A stretch of DNA of 64,000 nucleotides from assembly GCF_013363755.1 (NCBI RefSeq), contig NZ_CP054842.1:62001-126000 (forward strand), read 5' to 3'. Position numbers and translations under genes: made by a program. Numbering within the stretch: position 1 is the first letter of the stretch; each line of letters opens with the position of its first letter. The stretch is from Comamonas antarctica (GTDB taxonomy: Bacteria > Pseudomonadota > Gammaproteobacteria > Burkholderiales > Burkholderiaceae_C). A model generated the notes under the pieces. It was not told the DNA's origin. It saw only the letters and a list, made by a program, of their open reading frames with translations, and did no database searches. This document shows, one piece after another, positions 1 through 7,594 of this stretch.

Positions 1-702
1 GCCTGCGCCCTGGTGAACCGCCAACGCAGGGCGCGAGGCGCTGCAAGGGTCAACGCCAAACGCGTCTATCGCGTCATGGCAGAAGCGGGCCTGCTACTGC
101 CTAAAGCACCGCGTCGGCGCCAGTCCGCACGCACGCATGAAGGCCGCGTGGCTGTCTCGCGCAGCGACCTGCGCTGGTGCTCCGATGGCCTGGAAATAAA
201 GTACGACTCAGGCCAGACCGTGACTGCCACGTTCGCCAAGGACTGCTGTGACCGGGAGGTAATGGCTTGGCGTGCCTGGGAGGGAAAAGGCCTGCCAGGC
301 GAGCCGGTGCGCGAGATGCTCATCGAAGCCGTGGAGCGCCGCTTCGGGGCAGTGGAGGCAGTTCCCGCAGACCAAGCGCTGGAGTTCCTGAGCGACAACG
401 GCGGAGCCTACATCGCGGCCGAAACACGGGCGCTGGCACGCGCGCTGGGCCTCAAGCTCATCAACACCCCGGTCTGCAGCCCGCAGAGCAACGGCATGGC
501 CGAGAGCTTCGTGAACACCTTCAAACGCGACTACGTGGCACGCATGGACCTACGTGACGCGCGAACGGTGCTGGAGCAACTGCCAGCGGCCTTTGAGCAC
601 TTCAACGAGTTGCATCCGCATTCTTCGTTGAAAATGCGTTCGCCTCGGGAGTTCAGGCGGCAACAGGCCGCATTAGCTGACCAAGCGCTTTATTGCGAAT
701 AG
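1..702 (+). CDS. IS3-family (IS2 group) transposase OrfB, 5' part outside window
   Basis: Integrase-core (rve) transposase that catalyses strand cleavage and transfer for an IS3-family element. The frame is open from base 1, so the N-terminus lies outside the window. DDE-type residues are visible in RWCSDGLEI, LSDNGGAY and GMAESFVNTFK. The text closely follows IS2 OrfB (KRVYRVM, CCDREVMAW, ELHPHSSLKMRSPREFRR). The stop is intact at 700-702 and the IS right end follows directly, so the 3' half looks undamaged. OrfA is not in view here. A matching 3' terminus lies at 60530-60571 in the opposite orientation. Confidence 0.9.
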   Translation, partial: ACALVNRQRRARGAARVNAKRVYRVMAEAGLLLPKAPRRRQSARTHEGRVAVSRSDLRWCSDGLEIKYDSGQTVTATFAKDCCDREVMAWRAWEGKGLPGEPVREMLIEAVERRFGAVEAVPADQALEFLSDNGGAYIAAETRALARALGLKLINTPVCSPQSNGMAESFVNTFKRDYVARMDLRDARTVLEQLPAAFEHFNELHPHSSLKMRSPREFRRQQAALADQALYCE

Positions 703-771
703 GACGGGGCCGGGAATACGGGGGCAACATCACATAAATCAACTGCCCTACATGAAACCCGGTGCGGTTCA
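689..771 (+). mobile_element. Right end of IS2-type element plus solo IS3 right-end remnant
   Basis: Bases 689-730 contain the stop region and right terminus of the IS2-type element. A copy with three differences is present inverted at 60530-60571. Bases 735-771 resemble the right terminus of the intact IS at 2970-4290 (shared core GAAACCCGGTGCGGTTCA) but no transposase of that type is attached. It is therefore a solo end left by deletion or recombination. Confidence 0.7.
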
Positions 772-811
772 TGCTTAGCACCTTGTGCCGGGCCAGCATG
801 AACCAGCCCGC
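771..811. repeat. Direct repeat copy A (partner at 1006-1046)
   Basis: A 41-bp segment that recurs at 1006-1046 with about four mismatches. On the minus strand both copies can be read as the same peptide pattern, GWFML followed two residues later by HKVLS. They are more likely degenerate duplicates of one coding tail than an operator. The two copies flank the small minus-strand frame at 830-982. Confidence 0.6.
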
Positions 812-829
812 GTCTCCTGCGAGCTGGTC

Positions 830-982
830 TCAGTCAACGTTTACGACATCAACTCGCGCTGCGCCGCGGAGGCGCTTCTCCCAGCCCGTGCCGTCATCCT
901 TGAGGTACCACCGCACGGTCGCCGTCTGCTTTCTGTACTCACGCTTGACGCGGAATCTTGCGCGGTCGATCACACTTTCCAT
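830..982 (-). CDS. Small hypothetical protein, 50 aa
   Basis: ATG-initiated minus-strand frame encoding a basic 50-residue protein (starts MESVIDRARFRVKREYR, ends ARVDVVNVD). The residue mix is protein-like: alternating charged and hydrophobic positions, WYLKDDGTGWEKRL, no low complexity. I do not recognise the family. No strong ribosome-binding site is visible. It could equally be the surviving part of a longer plasmid or ICE protein, because the surrounding DNA is decayed. Confidence 0.3.
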   Translation of the reverse strand: MESVIDRARFRVKREYRKQTATVRWYLKDDGTGWEKRLRGAARVDVVNVD

Positions 983-1450
983 GAGCTGACAGAACCCGAT
1001 GCGAAATGCTCAGCACCTTGTGCTGGTGCAGCATGAACCAGCCCGCAGCGCACACGCGGCCGGTGTCCACCTGACATCGCATTGACCGAACTGCAGCGTT
1101 CGCGCTGCGCGTCGTTCGTCGGGGATCCTCTCTGCGCTGCCACCCCTGCTGACGCCCATCAGCACGGCCGCAGGCTTGGGCTCCGTGGCCTGCACCTGGT
1201 GCTGCGTCACTAGCTGCCCTGCCGGGGCCTACAGCCCTATTCATGCCAGGCATGTCACCGGCCCTGGGTCGCCAGTTCAGCACCGGCACAACCGCAGGCC
1301 TGCCGACCGGCCCAGCAGCTTGTGCTGGGCCAGGAGCGGTGCTCTCTGGCCCTGGGCTCCCTACCCCTTCTACCCTCCCAAAAAAACCGCACAGCGGCGC
1401 TCCTGCAGGCCGCTATCGATGGCTCCGGCCGGCAGGCCCATTCCGGAAAA

Positions 1451-1490
1451 AACGAAAGTAGAGTGACGCACCAACGAAAGTACAGTGACG
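1451..1490. repeat. Two 18-bp direct repeats (AACGAAAGTANAGTGACG)
   Basis: Copies at 1451-1468 and 1473-1490 differ at one base and are 4 bp apart. The core AAAGTNCAGTGA also occurs at 8697-8708 within another tandem repeat. Multiple short repeats of this kind occur near the ends of IS21-family elements, so a terminal remnant is the simplest reading. No IS21 gene is present. Confidence 0.45.
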
Positions 1491-1619
1491 TTCCGCAACT
1501 GCAAAGGCCCGGCGGCGGATCAAAACAGCACCGAGTTCATGGAGGGCTGTTGGATTATGTGCGGCGGCCATAGACGCGAGCTCGCGCAGGCGTGCGGCAA
1601 CACATGAACGGCACGGCCG

Positions 1620-2879
1620 TTAACGACCACGTTCCTTGCTTGGTTCGTCCACGCGTGAAACCGTCCCACGGCCACCCTTGAAGACAACCTCGATTCGATC
1701 ACCAAGTGTTGGCGGTTCAGTCAAGGACTTTGTATCGTGGATGACGATCTTTCGGCGGCCAACATCCTGGGCCACGTGCATTCCAGAGACAGCAACGATG
1801 GGCCCTATGAAACGCAAACCGTCGGGACCTGACTTGTCGATGACTTTATAACCCTGCTTTTCCAATGTAGAGCGGATTTCACGCTCTGATACCTGGGCGC
1901 CCTGCTCAGCAGCCAGGGGAGGAACTCCTTGCTCGAACAGAATCCCCTCATCGAGCATTTGCTGCACGATCTCAGCCTGCATCATGTCCCGCGACTTCTT
2001 AATGTTCAGACGCTCAGGAGCATCGGCCGCGAGCCAATTTTTAAACTTGACAAAGGCTGTTGGAGAGATCGTGTTCATCATGGCCATCGCGCCGTTTTGA
2101 GCGATCACTGGGGCGACGAAGCGAGGCGCCTCGGTCAAAATCCCAGCACGTCGGGCTTGCACAGGCCACAAATCGCCCTCGTCATCGGAAAAGCGCATTG
2201 GATGTGGATCTTCGAGTTGCTGCTCTCGGCGCAGAAAGTCGACCTCGAAACCTCGGTCATTGATGGCGGTTTCGTTGTGCATTTCCTTGCGCTGGAATGA
2301 TGGATCGACGCGTTGCAGGATCCGCAGGATGGATTTGTCGTCAGTCTTCGCCAAGTCCGTGATGAAGCTGACACGCTTTCGGGCATCCCATAGCATGTCT
2401 ACGTCCTGGGTTGCGAGTGCTGCTGGCATGATGCGAACCCCAGCCGACGATTCATATGCATAGAGCGCATGCGTGCCGACAACGGTAAAGTGCTTATCCA
2501 TCCCCTCTTGGTGCAGCCGGTTTAATAGACCAACTACGAGATTCGGGACGCGGCCAGCTCGTTGGGCTCTGTTCATACGCTGCGCCTCGTTCAACGCCTC
2601 TCCGAGCGAGCCTAAGCGCTTTTCCACGGCCTCCTTGCGTGCCATGAATCCATCGAAGATCTTTTCGGTCTCGGGCGAACGCGGACCAATTCGGGCTTGA
2701 TGGTTGTCCACCGAGGTGCGCACCAGGTATTCGTACTGGCCCTGCTTCTTCCAGTACATGCCGCCTCGAACTTGTGCGGCTTCCTTTTCTGCTCGCAGGT
2801 ATTCCTCGAACACGGTCGTCGAGTTGATGATCTGGAGTGCTGCTGCCTCGGAAACCGGAAGATAGTTGAGGTCGCTCAT
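1620..2879 (-). CDS. Nucleotidyltransferase-fold protein with C-terminal KfrB domain
   Basis: A 419-aa protein when started at ATG 2877-2879 (MSDLNYLPVSEAAALQ). The middle (about residues 125-290) looks like the GSU2403-type nucleotidyltransferase family (NTP_transf_8): TVVGTHALYAYES, then the acidic pair in TQDVDMLWD, then EVDFLRREQQ. The C-terminal 60 residues (RFIGPIVAVSGMHVAQDVG ... VVFKGGRG) match the KfrB domain usual on plasmids and integrative elements. Substrate and role are unknown; relatives are often stress- or toxin-like accessory genes. A perfect inverted repeat abuts the start codon, suggesting autoregulation. Family assignment is from recognised motifs; function is inference. 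Confidence 0.75.
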   Translation of the reverse strand: MSDLNYLPVSEAAALQIINSTTVFEEYLRAEKEAAQVRGGMYWKKQGQYEYLVRTSVDNHQARIGPRSPETEKIFDGFMARKEAVEKRLGSLGEALNEAQRMNRAQRAGRVPNLVVGLLNRLHQEGMDKHFTVVGTHALYAYESSAGVRIMPAALATQDVDMLWDARKRVSFITDLAKTDDKSILRILQRVDPSFQRKEMHNETAINDRGFEVDFLRREQQLEDPHPMRFSDDEGDLWPVQARRAGILTEAPRFVAPVIAQNGAMAMMNTISPTAFVKFKNWLAADAPERLNIKKSRDMMQAEIVQQMLDEGILFEQGVPPLAAEQGAQVSEREIRSTLEKQGYKVIDKSGPDGLRFIGPIVAVSGMHVAQDVGRRKIVIHDTKSLTEPPTLGDRIEVVFKGGRGTVSRVDEPSKERGR

Positions 2880-2880
2880 G

Positions 2881-2925
2881 AATTGGCCGTATAAATTCCA
2901 AAATTTGTATTTTATACGGCCAATT
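2881..2925 (-). promoter_or_regulatory. Perfect 15-bp inverted repeat at the start of the nucleotidyltransferase gene
   Basis: AATTGGCCGTATAAA at 2881-2895 is exactly inverted at 2911-2925 with a 15-bp AT-rich centre. It begins one base upstream of the ATG at 2879, so it covers the place where promoter and leader must lie. On the minus strand the arm and centre contain a TATAAAAT-like -10 element. No Shine-Dalgarno sequence is seen, so a very short or leaderless transcript is possible. Likely an autorepressor operator. Confidence 0.65.
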
Positions 2926-3019
2926 CCTTGGAGGCTAGTCCCGTGCCACACCAAAAACCATTCTATGGATGAACCGCACCGGGTTTCGTGGAGGCTTCAA
3001 CTCTTAAGATGATGAAGCC

Positions 3020-3343
3020 ATGAACAAGACCAACAAGTTCTCCCCCGAAGTCCGTGATCGCGCCGTGCGCATGGTGCAAGAGCACCGCGGGGAATACTCC
3101 TCGCTGTGGGCCGCCGTGCAATCGATTGCGCCCAAGATCGGCTGTGTGCCGCAAACGCTGCTGGACTGGATCAAGCGCGCAGAAGTCGACGCGGGGGTGC
3201 GTGAAGGCATCACGACCAGCGAGGCGCAACGGGTCAAGGAGCTGGAACGCGAGGTCAAGGAGCTGCGCCGGGCCAACGAGATTCTGAAGCTGGCCAGCGC
3301 TTTTTTCGCCCAGGCGGAGCTCGACCGTCGCATCAAGTCCTGA
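3020..3343 (+). CDS. IS3-family transposase OrfA
   Basis: A 107-aa helix-turn-helix protein with a leucine-zipper-like tail ([20 protein letters not shown]). It is the DNA-binding part of the transposase. The start [16 protein letters not shown] is 50 bp inside the left end. A slippery heptamer TTTTTTC at 3301-3307 lies in the zipper-distal codons (ASAFFAQ). A -1 slip there leads into an open frame that reads straight into OrfB, as expected for production of OrfAB transposase. Confidence 0.9.
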   Translation: MNKTNKFSPEVRDRAVRMVQEHRGEYSSLWAAVQSIAPKIGCVPQTLLDWIKRAEVDAGVREGITTSEAQRVKELEREVKELRRANEILKLASAFFAQAELDRRIKS

Positions 3344-3399
3344 GAGAGTTCGTAAACAAGCATCGAGATACCTTCGGGGTCGAGCCGATCTGTAAGGTA

Positions 3400-4251
3400 T
3401 TGCAGATCGCCCCGTCGGGATATCGGCGCCATGCGGCGCTGCTGCGAGAGCCACACAGGCGCTGTGTCAGGGCATGCCGAGAAGACGTCCTCATGCCTGC
3501 CATACAGCGCGTCTGGCAGGCCAACATGCAGGTCTACGGTGCCGTGAAGGTCTGGCGCCAACTGGCACGTGAGGGTACGGCCGTTGCGCGCTGTACCGTC
3601 GAGCGGTTGATGCGCCGCCTCGGTCTACAAGGCGCGATGCGAGGCAAGGTAATCCGCACCACGATCAGCGATGCCAAGGCGCCATGCCCGCTGGACCGTG
3701 TCAACCGCCAGTTCCGTGCCGAGCGCCCGAACCAGCTTTGGGTCAGTGATTTCACATACGTATCGACGTGGCAAGGTTGGCAGTACGTGGCCTTTGTCAT
3801 TGATGTGTACGCCCGGCGCATCGTCGGTTGGCGGGTCAGCAGTTCGATGCGCACTGACTTCGTTTTGGATGCGCTGGAGCAGGCGCTGTACGCCCGCCGA
3901 CCCGGGCGTGATGGGTCGTTGACCCACCACTCCGACAGGGGGTCTCAATACGTCGGAATTCGCTACACCGAGAGGCTGGCAGAGGCCAAAATTGCACCCT
4001 CGGTGGGCAGTCGCGGTGACAGCTACGACAACGCCTTGGCCGAGACCATCAACGGCTTGTACAAAGCCGAGTTGATTCACCGCCGGGCACCGTGGAAAAC
4101 GAAAGAAACTCTGGAACTGGCCACCCTCGAATGGGTGTCCTGGTTTAACCACCACAGGCTCCTTGAGCCCATGGGGCACATTCCGCCCGCAGAAGCTGAG
4201 GCAAACTACTACCGGCAACTCGCCAGTCAGGCCACCTCGGTGGCGACCTGA
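3400..4251 (+). CDS. IS3-family transposase OrfB (made as OrfAB by -1 frameshift)
   Basis: Integrase core with DDE residues in WVSDFTYVST, HHSDRGSQYV and NALAETINGLYK. HTH_21-like N-terminal text (YGAVKVWRQL) precedes it. The same phase is open upstream to at least 3307 and encodes the expected linker ([17 protein letters not shown]). The functional product is therefore probably the fusion, and the TTG at 3400 is only the first possible independent start. No internal stop or frameshift was seen, so the element may be active. Confidence 0.9.
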   Translation: MQIAPSGYRRHAALLREPHRRCVRACREDVLMPAIQRVWQANMQVYGAVKVWRQLAREGTAVARCTVERLMRRLGLQGAMRGKVIRTTISDAKAPCPLDRVNRQFRAERPNQLWVSDFTYVSTWQGWQYVAFVIDVYARRIVGWRVSSSMRTDFVLDALEQALYARRPGRDGSLTHHSDRGSQYVGIRYTERLAEAKIAPSVGSRGDSYDNALAETINGLYKAELIHRRAPWKTKETLELATLEWVSWFNHHRLLEPMGHIPPAEAEANYYRQLASQATSVAT

Positions 4252-4290
4252 CTTAAACCAAACTGCCTCCACGAAACCCGGTGCGGTTCA

Positions 4291-4574
4291 GTCTTGTCGC
4301 TCTTGGCGGCGAACCAGGCCGTAGCCTTTGCCAGGATGTCGCGCTCCATCTGGACTTGCCGCAGCTGTCGGCGCAGCCTTGCCAGTTCCTCACGTTCGAC
4401 CCCACTGAGCGCGCCCGTCGTGGCTTGGCCACCAGCGGCGCCGACCCAGTTGGCAATGGTCTGCGCAGTCACGTCGAACTCACGCGCCAGCTCAGCTGGC
4501 GTCTTGCCGGCTCGTACCAGCTCCACCATCTGCTCTCGGAACTCCGCCGGATACGGCGGCCTTGTCTTGCCCAT
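4291..4574 (-). pseudogene. Truncated OrfA of a different IS3-family element
   Basis: Minus-strand frame starting MGKTRPPYPAEFREQMVEL and running through the zipper to AAKSDKTE, where it enters the right end of the IS at 2970-4290. The residues read beyond that come from the invading element. The matching OrfB is missing. A likely terminal inverted repeat of this older element is at about 4593-4619 (TGTCCGTCAAACCGGGGC). Confidence 0.8.
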
Positions 4575-4897
4575 CTTGAACTCCTTGCTCTACAGCGTAA
4601 GGTGTCCGTCAAACCGGGGCAACTTCAACTTCAAACGTTGCGTAAGCCAGTGATACAGCTGTTGCCACAGCCACTGCCACGCCTTCGTTCTCTCGGCCAC
4701 GCGGTGCCAAGGCAGCGCCGGCAATGCCGACACTCACGGCGCCGCTTGGCCACAGCGCCTGAGCACCTTCCGATTCCTTTGTAGGCTCGGTCCTACGAGC
4801 GATAAGCGTGCAGCCCCATGTTGCGGCCAACCATAACCATTAAAGTGGAGCTTCCATCCACCTGAGCCACCACCTGAGCCACCACCTGAGGATTCGC
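4575..4897. other. IS terminus, unidentified remnant and short tandem repeat upstream of the dehydrogenase
   Basis: After the IS end at about 4593-4619, a minus-strand frame is open to 4830 (text such as VAVATAVSLAYATFEVEVAPV). It may be the tail of an unidentified protein; I cannot name it. Bases 4861-4890 hold a 12-bp unit (CCTGAGCCACCA) repeated two and a half times just upstream of the next ATG. No clear -35/-10 pair was identified. Confidence 0.4.
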
Positions 4898-6037
4898 ATG
4901 AAAGCTCTTGTCTACGAAGGTCCCCGCCAAGTCACCGTCAAGGAGATGCCGGACGCCCAAATCGAAAAGCCGACCGATGTACTGGTGAAGATTACGACAA
5001 CCAACATCTGCGGCTCGGACCTCCATATGTATGAGGGACGTACGAACATGGAGGCCGGCCGCATCCTCGGCCACGAGAACATGGGTCAGGTAGTGGAAGT
5101 CGGGGCTGCTGTAGACCGCGTCAAGAAGGGCGACTGGGTGGTACTGCCCTTCAACATCGGATGCGGCTTCTGCACGAACTGCGAGAAGGGGCTCACAGGC
5201 TATTGCCTCACCTGCAATCCTGGGTCTGCCGGGGCTGCCTACGGCTTCGCCGACATGGGGCCCTACAGCGGAGGCCAAGCCGAGTACCTGCGGGTGCCTT
5301 ACGGTGACTTCAATTGCCTGGTGCTGCCGCCCGATGCCAAGTCCCGCCAGAAGGACTATGTGATGCTCTCGGACATCTTCCCCACCGGTTGGCACGCCAC
5401 TCGACTGGCCGGGCTCATGCCTGGTGAAAGCATCGTCATCTATGGTGCCGGACCTGTCGGGCTGATGGCGGCGCACTCCGCACTCATCCAGGGAGCGGCC
5501 AAGGTGTACATCGTGGACCGCCATCCCGACAGGCTGAAACTGGCCAAGAGCATAGGGGCTATCACGATTGATGATTCCAAGGTGTCGCCGGTCGATTTCC
5601 TGATGAAGGAAACAAGGGACCTGGGCGTGGACCGGGGCTGCGAATGCGTCGGCTACCAGGCCCACGATGCAGAGGGAGACGAACAGCCCGACATGACGAT
5701 GAACAGCCTCATCGGTTCGGTGAAGGCCACGGGAGGCATTGGCGTGGTGGGCGTCTTCGTGCCGGAAGACCCGCAGGCCGAGGACCCGCTGCAGAAGAAG
5801 GGCAAGCTTGCCCTTGACTTCGGCAAGCTCTGGTTCAAGGGACAAACCGTGCGGACCGGCCAGTGCAACGTGAAGCACTACAACCGGGAACTGTGCAACC
5901 TCATCCACAACGAGCGAGCCAATCCTTCTTTCATCGTGTCGCACGAACTGGACCTGGACAAGGCCCCGGAAGCCTATGAGCGTTTCGACAAGCGCGAGAT
6001 GGGCTGGACCAAGGTCATCCTGCATCCTGGCAACTGA
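4898..6037 (+). CDS. Zn-dependent alcohol dehydrogenase, glutathione-independent formaldehyde dehydrogenase type
   Basis: A 379-aa medium-chain dehydrogenase/reductase. The N-terminal GroES-like domain has the catalytic zinc site (NICGSDLHMYEG, GHENMGQVVEVG) and a structural zinc cysteine cluster (GCGFCTNCEKGLTGYCLTC). The NAD-binding Rossmann motif is GAGPVGLMAA. The insertions and the C-terminal KVILHPG tail are like Pseudomonas putida FdhA, which oxidises formaldehyde without glutathione. Substrate here is inferred by similarity; other aldehydes or alcohols are possible. Six bases after the stop a zinc-ribbon gene starts, suggesting co-transcription. Confidence 0.85.
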   Translation: MKALVYEGPRQVTVKEMPDAQIEKPTDVLVKITTTNICGSDLHMYEGRTNMEAGRILGHENMGQVVEVGAAVDRVKKGDWVVLPFNIGCGFCTNCEKGLTGYCLTCNPGSAGAAYGFADMGPYSGGQAEYLRVPYGDFNCLVLPPDAKSRQKDYVMLSDIFPTGWHATRLAGLMPGESIVIYGAGPVGLMAAHSALIQGAAKVYIVDRHPDRLKLAKSIGAITIDDSKVSPVDFLMKETRDLGVDRGCECVGYQAHDAEGDEQPDMTMNSLIGSVKATGGIGVVGVFVPEDPQAEDPLQKKGKLALDFGKLWFKGQTVRTGQCNVKHYNRELCNLIHNERANPSFIVSHELDLDKAPEAYERFDKREMGWTKVILHPGN

Positions 6038-6042
6038 GCGCC

Positions 6043-6279
6043 GTGCCAACCTATGACTATGACTGCAGCCTGTGCGGCCGCTTCGAGCGCCTTCGCACGG
6101 TCGCTCAGCGTGATGCGCCGCTGGCTTGCCCCGGCTGCGGCACCGATGCTTCTCGCGCGGTGTCTGCGCCCGCGCTGGCCATGATGGACGGCGCCAAGCG
6201 CGCCCTCATCCGTACCGAAGAACGCAGTGCTGGCTATACACGACTGCGCCATCCCATGGGCTGTGCCTGCTGCCGCTGA
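6043..6279 (+). CDS. FmdB-family zinc-ribbon protein
   Basis: A 78-aa protein starting at GTG 6043 (MPTYDYDCSLCGRFE), the canonical FmdB opening. Two CxxC pairs (CSLCG, CPGCG) form a zinc ribbon, and a second cysteine cluster (GCACC) ends the protein. FmdB was described as a putative regulator beside formamidase genes; here the neighbour is a formaldehyde-type dehydrogenase five bases upstream. Molecular role is unproven. Confidence 0.8.
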   Translation: MPTYDYDCSLCGRFERLRTVAQRDAPLACPGCGTDASRAVSAPALAMMDGAKRALIRTEERSAGYTRLRHPMGCACCR

Positions 6280-6414
6280 GTGGTATGCGGGCACCCGCCC
6301 GCGAAAGGTGCTGGTCGCTCGCCAGACTCCCAGATCAGCGCGGGAGCGAGACGCAACAGGGTGAACAAATGGGACCAGCCGGTCGTGCTGGTCACGGTCG
6401 CGCGCCAGACCGCT

Positions 6415-6840
6415 TTGCCGTCCGAGGTGGGCTGGAGCATGCCGTGGTCTTGCTGTTGATTTCCACGCATTGAGGTGGACTTCTCATTGCCCTCGCTACG
6501 TGTGATTCGGGTCTTGGAGCAAATCATGCAGGGGCGTGGCAAACCCCAAGTCATTCGCTGTGACAACGGGCCTGAGTACATCAGCGCAACACTGCAAAAC
6601 TGGGCGAGCGCCAAAGGTATCTGCCTGGAATACATCCAGCCAGGTAAGCCTCAGCAAAATGCCTATGTGGAGCGCTTTAACAGAACCGTTCGCTATGAAT
6701 GGCTGTCGCAGTACCATTGGCGCAATCTTGATGAAGTGCGAGATTACACCACGCAGTGGATGTGGCGGTATAACCATGAACGCCCAAATATGGCATTGGG
6801 CGGCATCACCCCCAAACAGCGGCTGGCCATGGCCGCATAG
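6415..6840 (+). pseudogene. 3' fragment of IS3-family transposase OrfB
   Basis: From about 6467 the frame reads RIEVDFSLPSLRVIRVLEQ and continues through RCDNGPEYIS and GKPQQNAYVERFNRTVR to a normal end (MALGGITPKQRLAMAA). The first catalytic aspartate region is scrambled: between 6415 and 6467 a WSM-like residue run is followed by a deletion and frame change. Only the last two DDE residues remain, so it cannot be active. Confidence 0.85.
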
Positions 6841-7174
6841 CTCTACTTCTCAGAGAGATGGTTTATGGGGGATTACCACATCACCAATTCCTTGAAACGT
6901 GAATTCGCCTCAGACAGCGGCACTGAACTGAATGCTGTGCTGCCCAAGATGAGCCCTCTGAACTCGTAGTACCTCACCAAGAAGCAGACGGTGTTTCAGA
7001 AGATCGCTGCGTTTGTGGAGAAGTTCAAGGGTGTGGGTGGGCAGGTTTGAATCTGCCCTTTTCTCGCCGGAAAATCCATAGACTGCAAGAATGACAGCAA
7101 GGAGGTTGGGATCGCACGTAGGGCTGTGTGACCCCCATCCTGCAGCGTGACCTGATTGGGTCAAGGCCGAGTTG
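6841..7174. other. No intact gene; possible protein-tail remnant
   Basis: Bases 6968-7050 on the plus strand read YLTKKQTVFQKIAAFVEKFK followed by a stop. It is protein-like but has no start and an upstream in-frame stop. It is probably the C-terminal scrap of a lost gene. I see nothing else in this stretch. Confidence 0.35.
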
Positions 7175-7477
7175 TCATGCAGGCAGTTTGGCTGCAAGCA
7201 GTTCGACCTTCTCGATATTGGGCGGAGAACTGAGCAAGGCCGCTGCGTTGGCCATCAAGGCCGCGGCGATCTGGCCGTTCAGATGTGCCTGGCGACCTGC
7301 CTCATCGGCAAAGGCATCGAACACACCAAACGTCGAAGGGCCAAACTTCAATGCGAACCAGGCCGTGGTGCCGGACTCGGCGTTGGCGAGCGGCAGTGCG
7401 CTGGCCAGGAAGTCGGCAAGCGCAGCCTCCTGGCCGGGTTTAGCTTCGAGGCGAACAAACAGGGCGAGCTTGGTCAT
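7175..7477 (-). CDS. Antibiotic-biosynthesis-monooxygenase (ABM) family protein
   Basis: A 100-aa dimeric alpha-beta barrel protein (MTKLALFVRLEAKPGQEAALADFLASALPL ... WFALKFGPSTFGVFDAF). Family members are small cofactor-free quinol monooxygenases such as YgiN or are of unknown activity. Started at ATG 7477 because homologous proteins begin just before the first beta strand. It is divergent from the AraC-type regulator at 7595, and the shared 117-bp gap holds an inverted repeat. The regulator probably controls it. Confidence 0.75.
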   Translation of the reverse strand: MTKLALFVRLEAKPGQEAALADFLASALPLANAESGTTAWFALKFGPSTFGVFDAFADEAGRQAHLNGQIAAALMANAAALLSSPPNIEKVELLAAKLPA

Positions 7478-7560
7478 GCTGTATTCCTTTGGGTAAATGG
7501 AAAAGTGGGTGAAGGGATCGAAGAGACTGCAGTCTAAGTCTTCATGACAGACATCTCTAT

Positions 7561-7593
7561 AGGCAATAATGACAACATTGATATCATTGTTGC
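7561..7593 (+). promoter_or_regulatory. Imperfect inverted repeat between the ABM gene and the AraC-type regulator
   Basis: Arms at 7561-7575 (GGCAATAATGACAAC) and 7579-7593 pair at 12 of 15 positions, and the site ends one base before the regulator's ATG. It sits where an operator for autoregulation and divergent control of the 7175-7477 gene would be. Confidence 0.45.
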
Positions 7594-7594
7594 C

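Larger units (their letters stand above)
772..1619. other. Decayed accessory DNA, no convincing large gene
   Basis: Apart from the 50-aa frame at 830-982 and the repeats listed separately, this stretch holds no gene I can support. Minus-strand frames at 1010-1210 and 939-1289 are open. One starts MTQHQVQATEPKPAAVLMGV, which looks protein-like for about 20 residues and then loses that character. This suggests 5' remnants of genes broken by insertion-sequence activity. Confidence 0.5.
2970..4290 (+). mobile_element. Intact IS3-family insertion sequence, 1321 bp
   Basis: The ends are a perfect 26-bp inverted repeat: TGAACCGCACCGGGTTTCG... at 2970-2995 and its complement at 4265-4290. Two overlapping reading phases (OrfA, OrfB) fill the inside. 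The flanking trinucleotides (GGA left, GTC right) do not match, so no target duplication is seen. The insertion has cut the OrfA of another IS at its right side. Related left and right ends are at 9946-9971, 735-771 and about 49571-49583. Confidence 0.9.

Noticed and set aside
4793..6049. Minus-strand open frame of about 418 codons opposite the formaldehyde dehydrogenase.
   Set aside because: Antisense shadow of a conserved gene; no protein family features.
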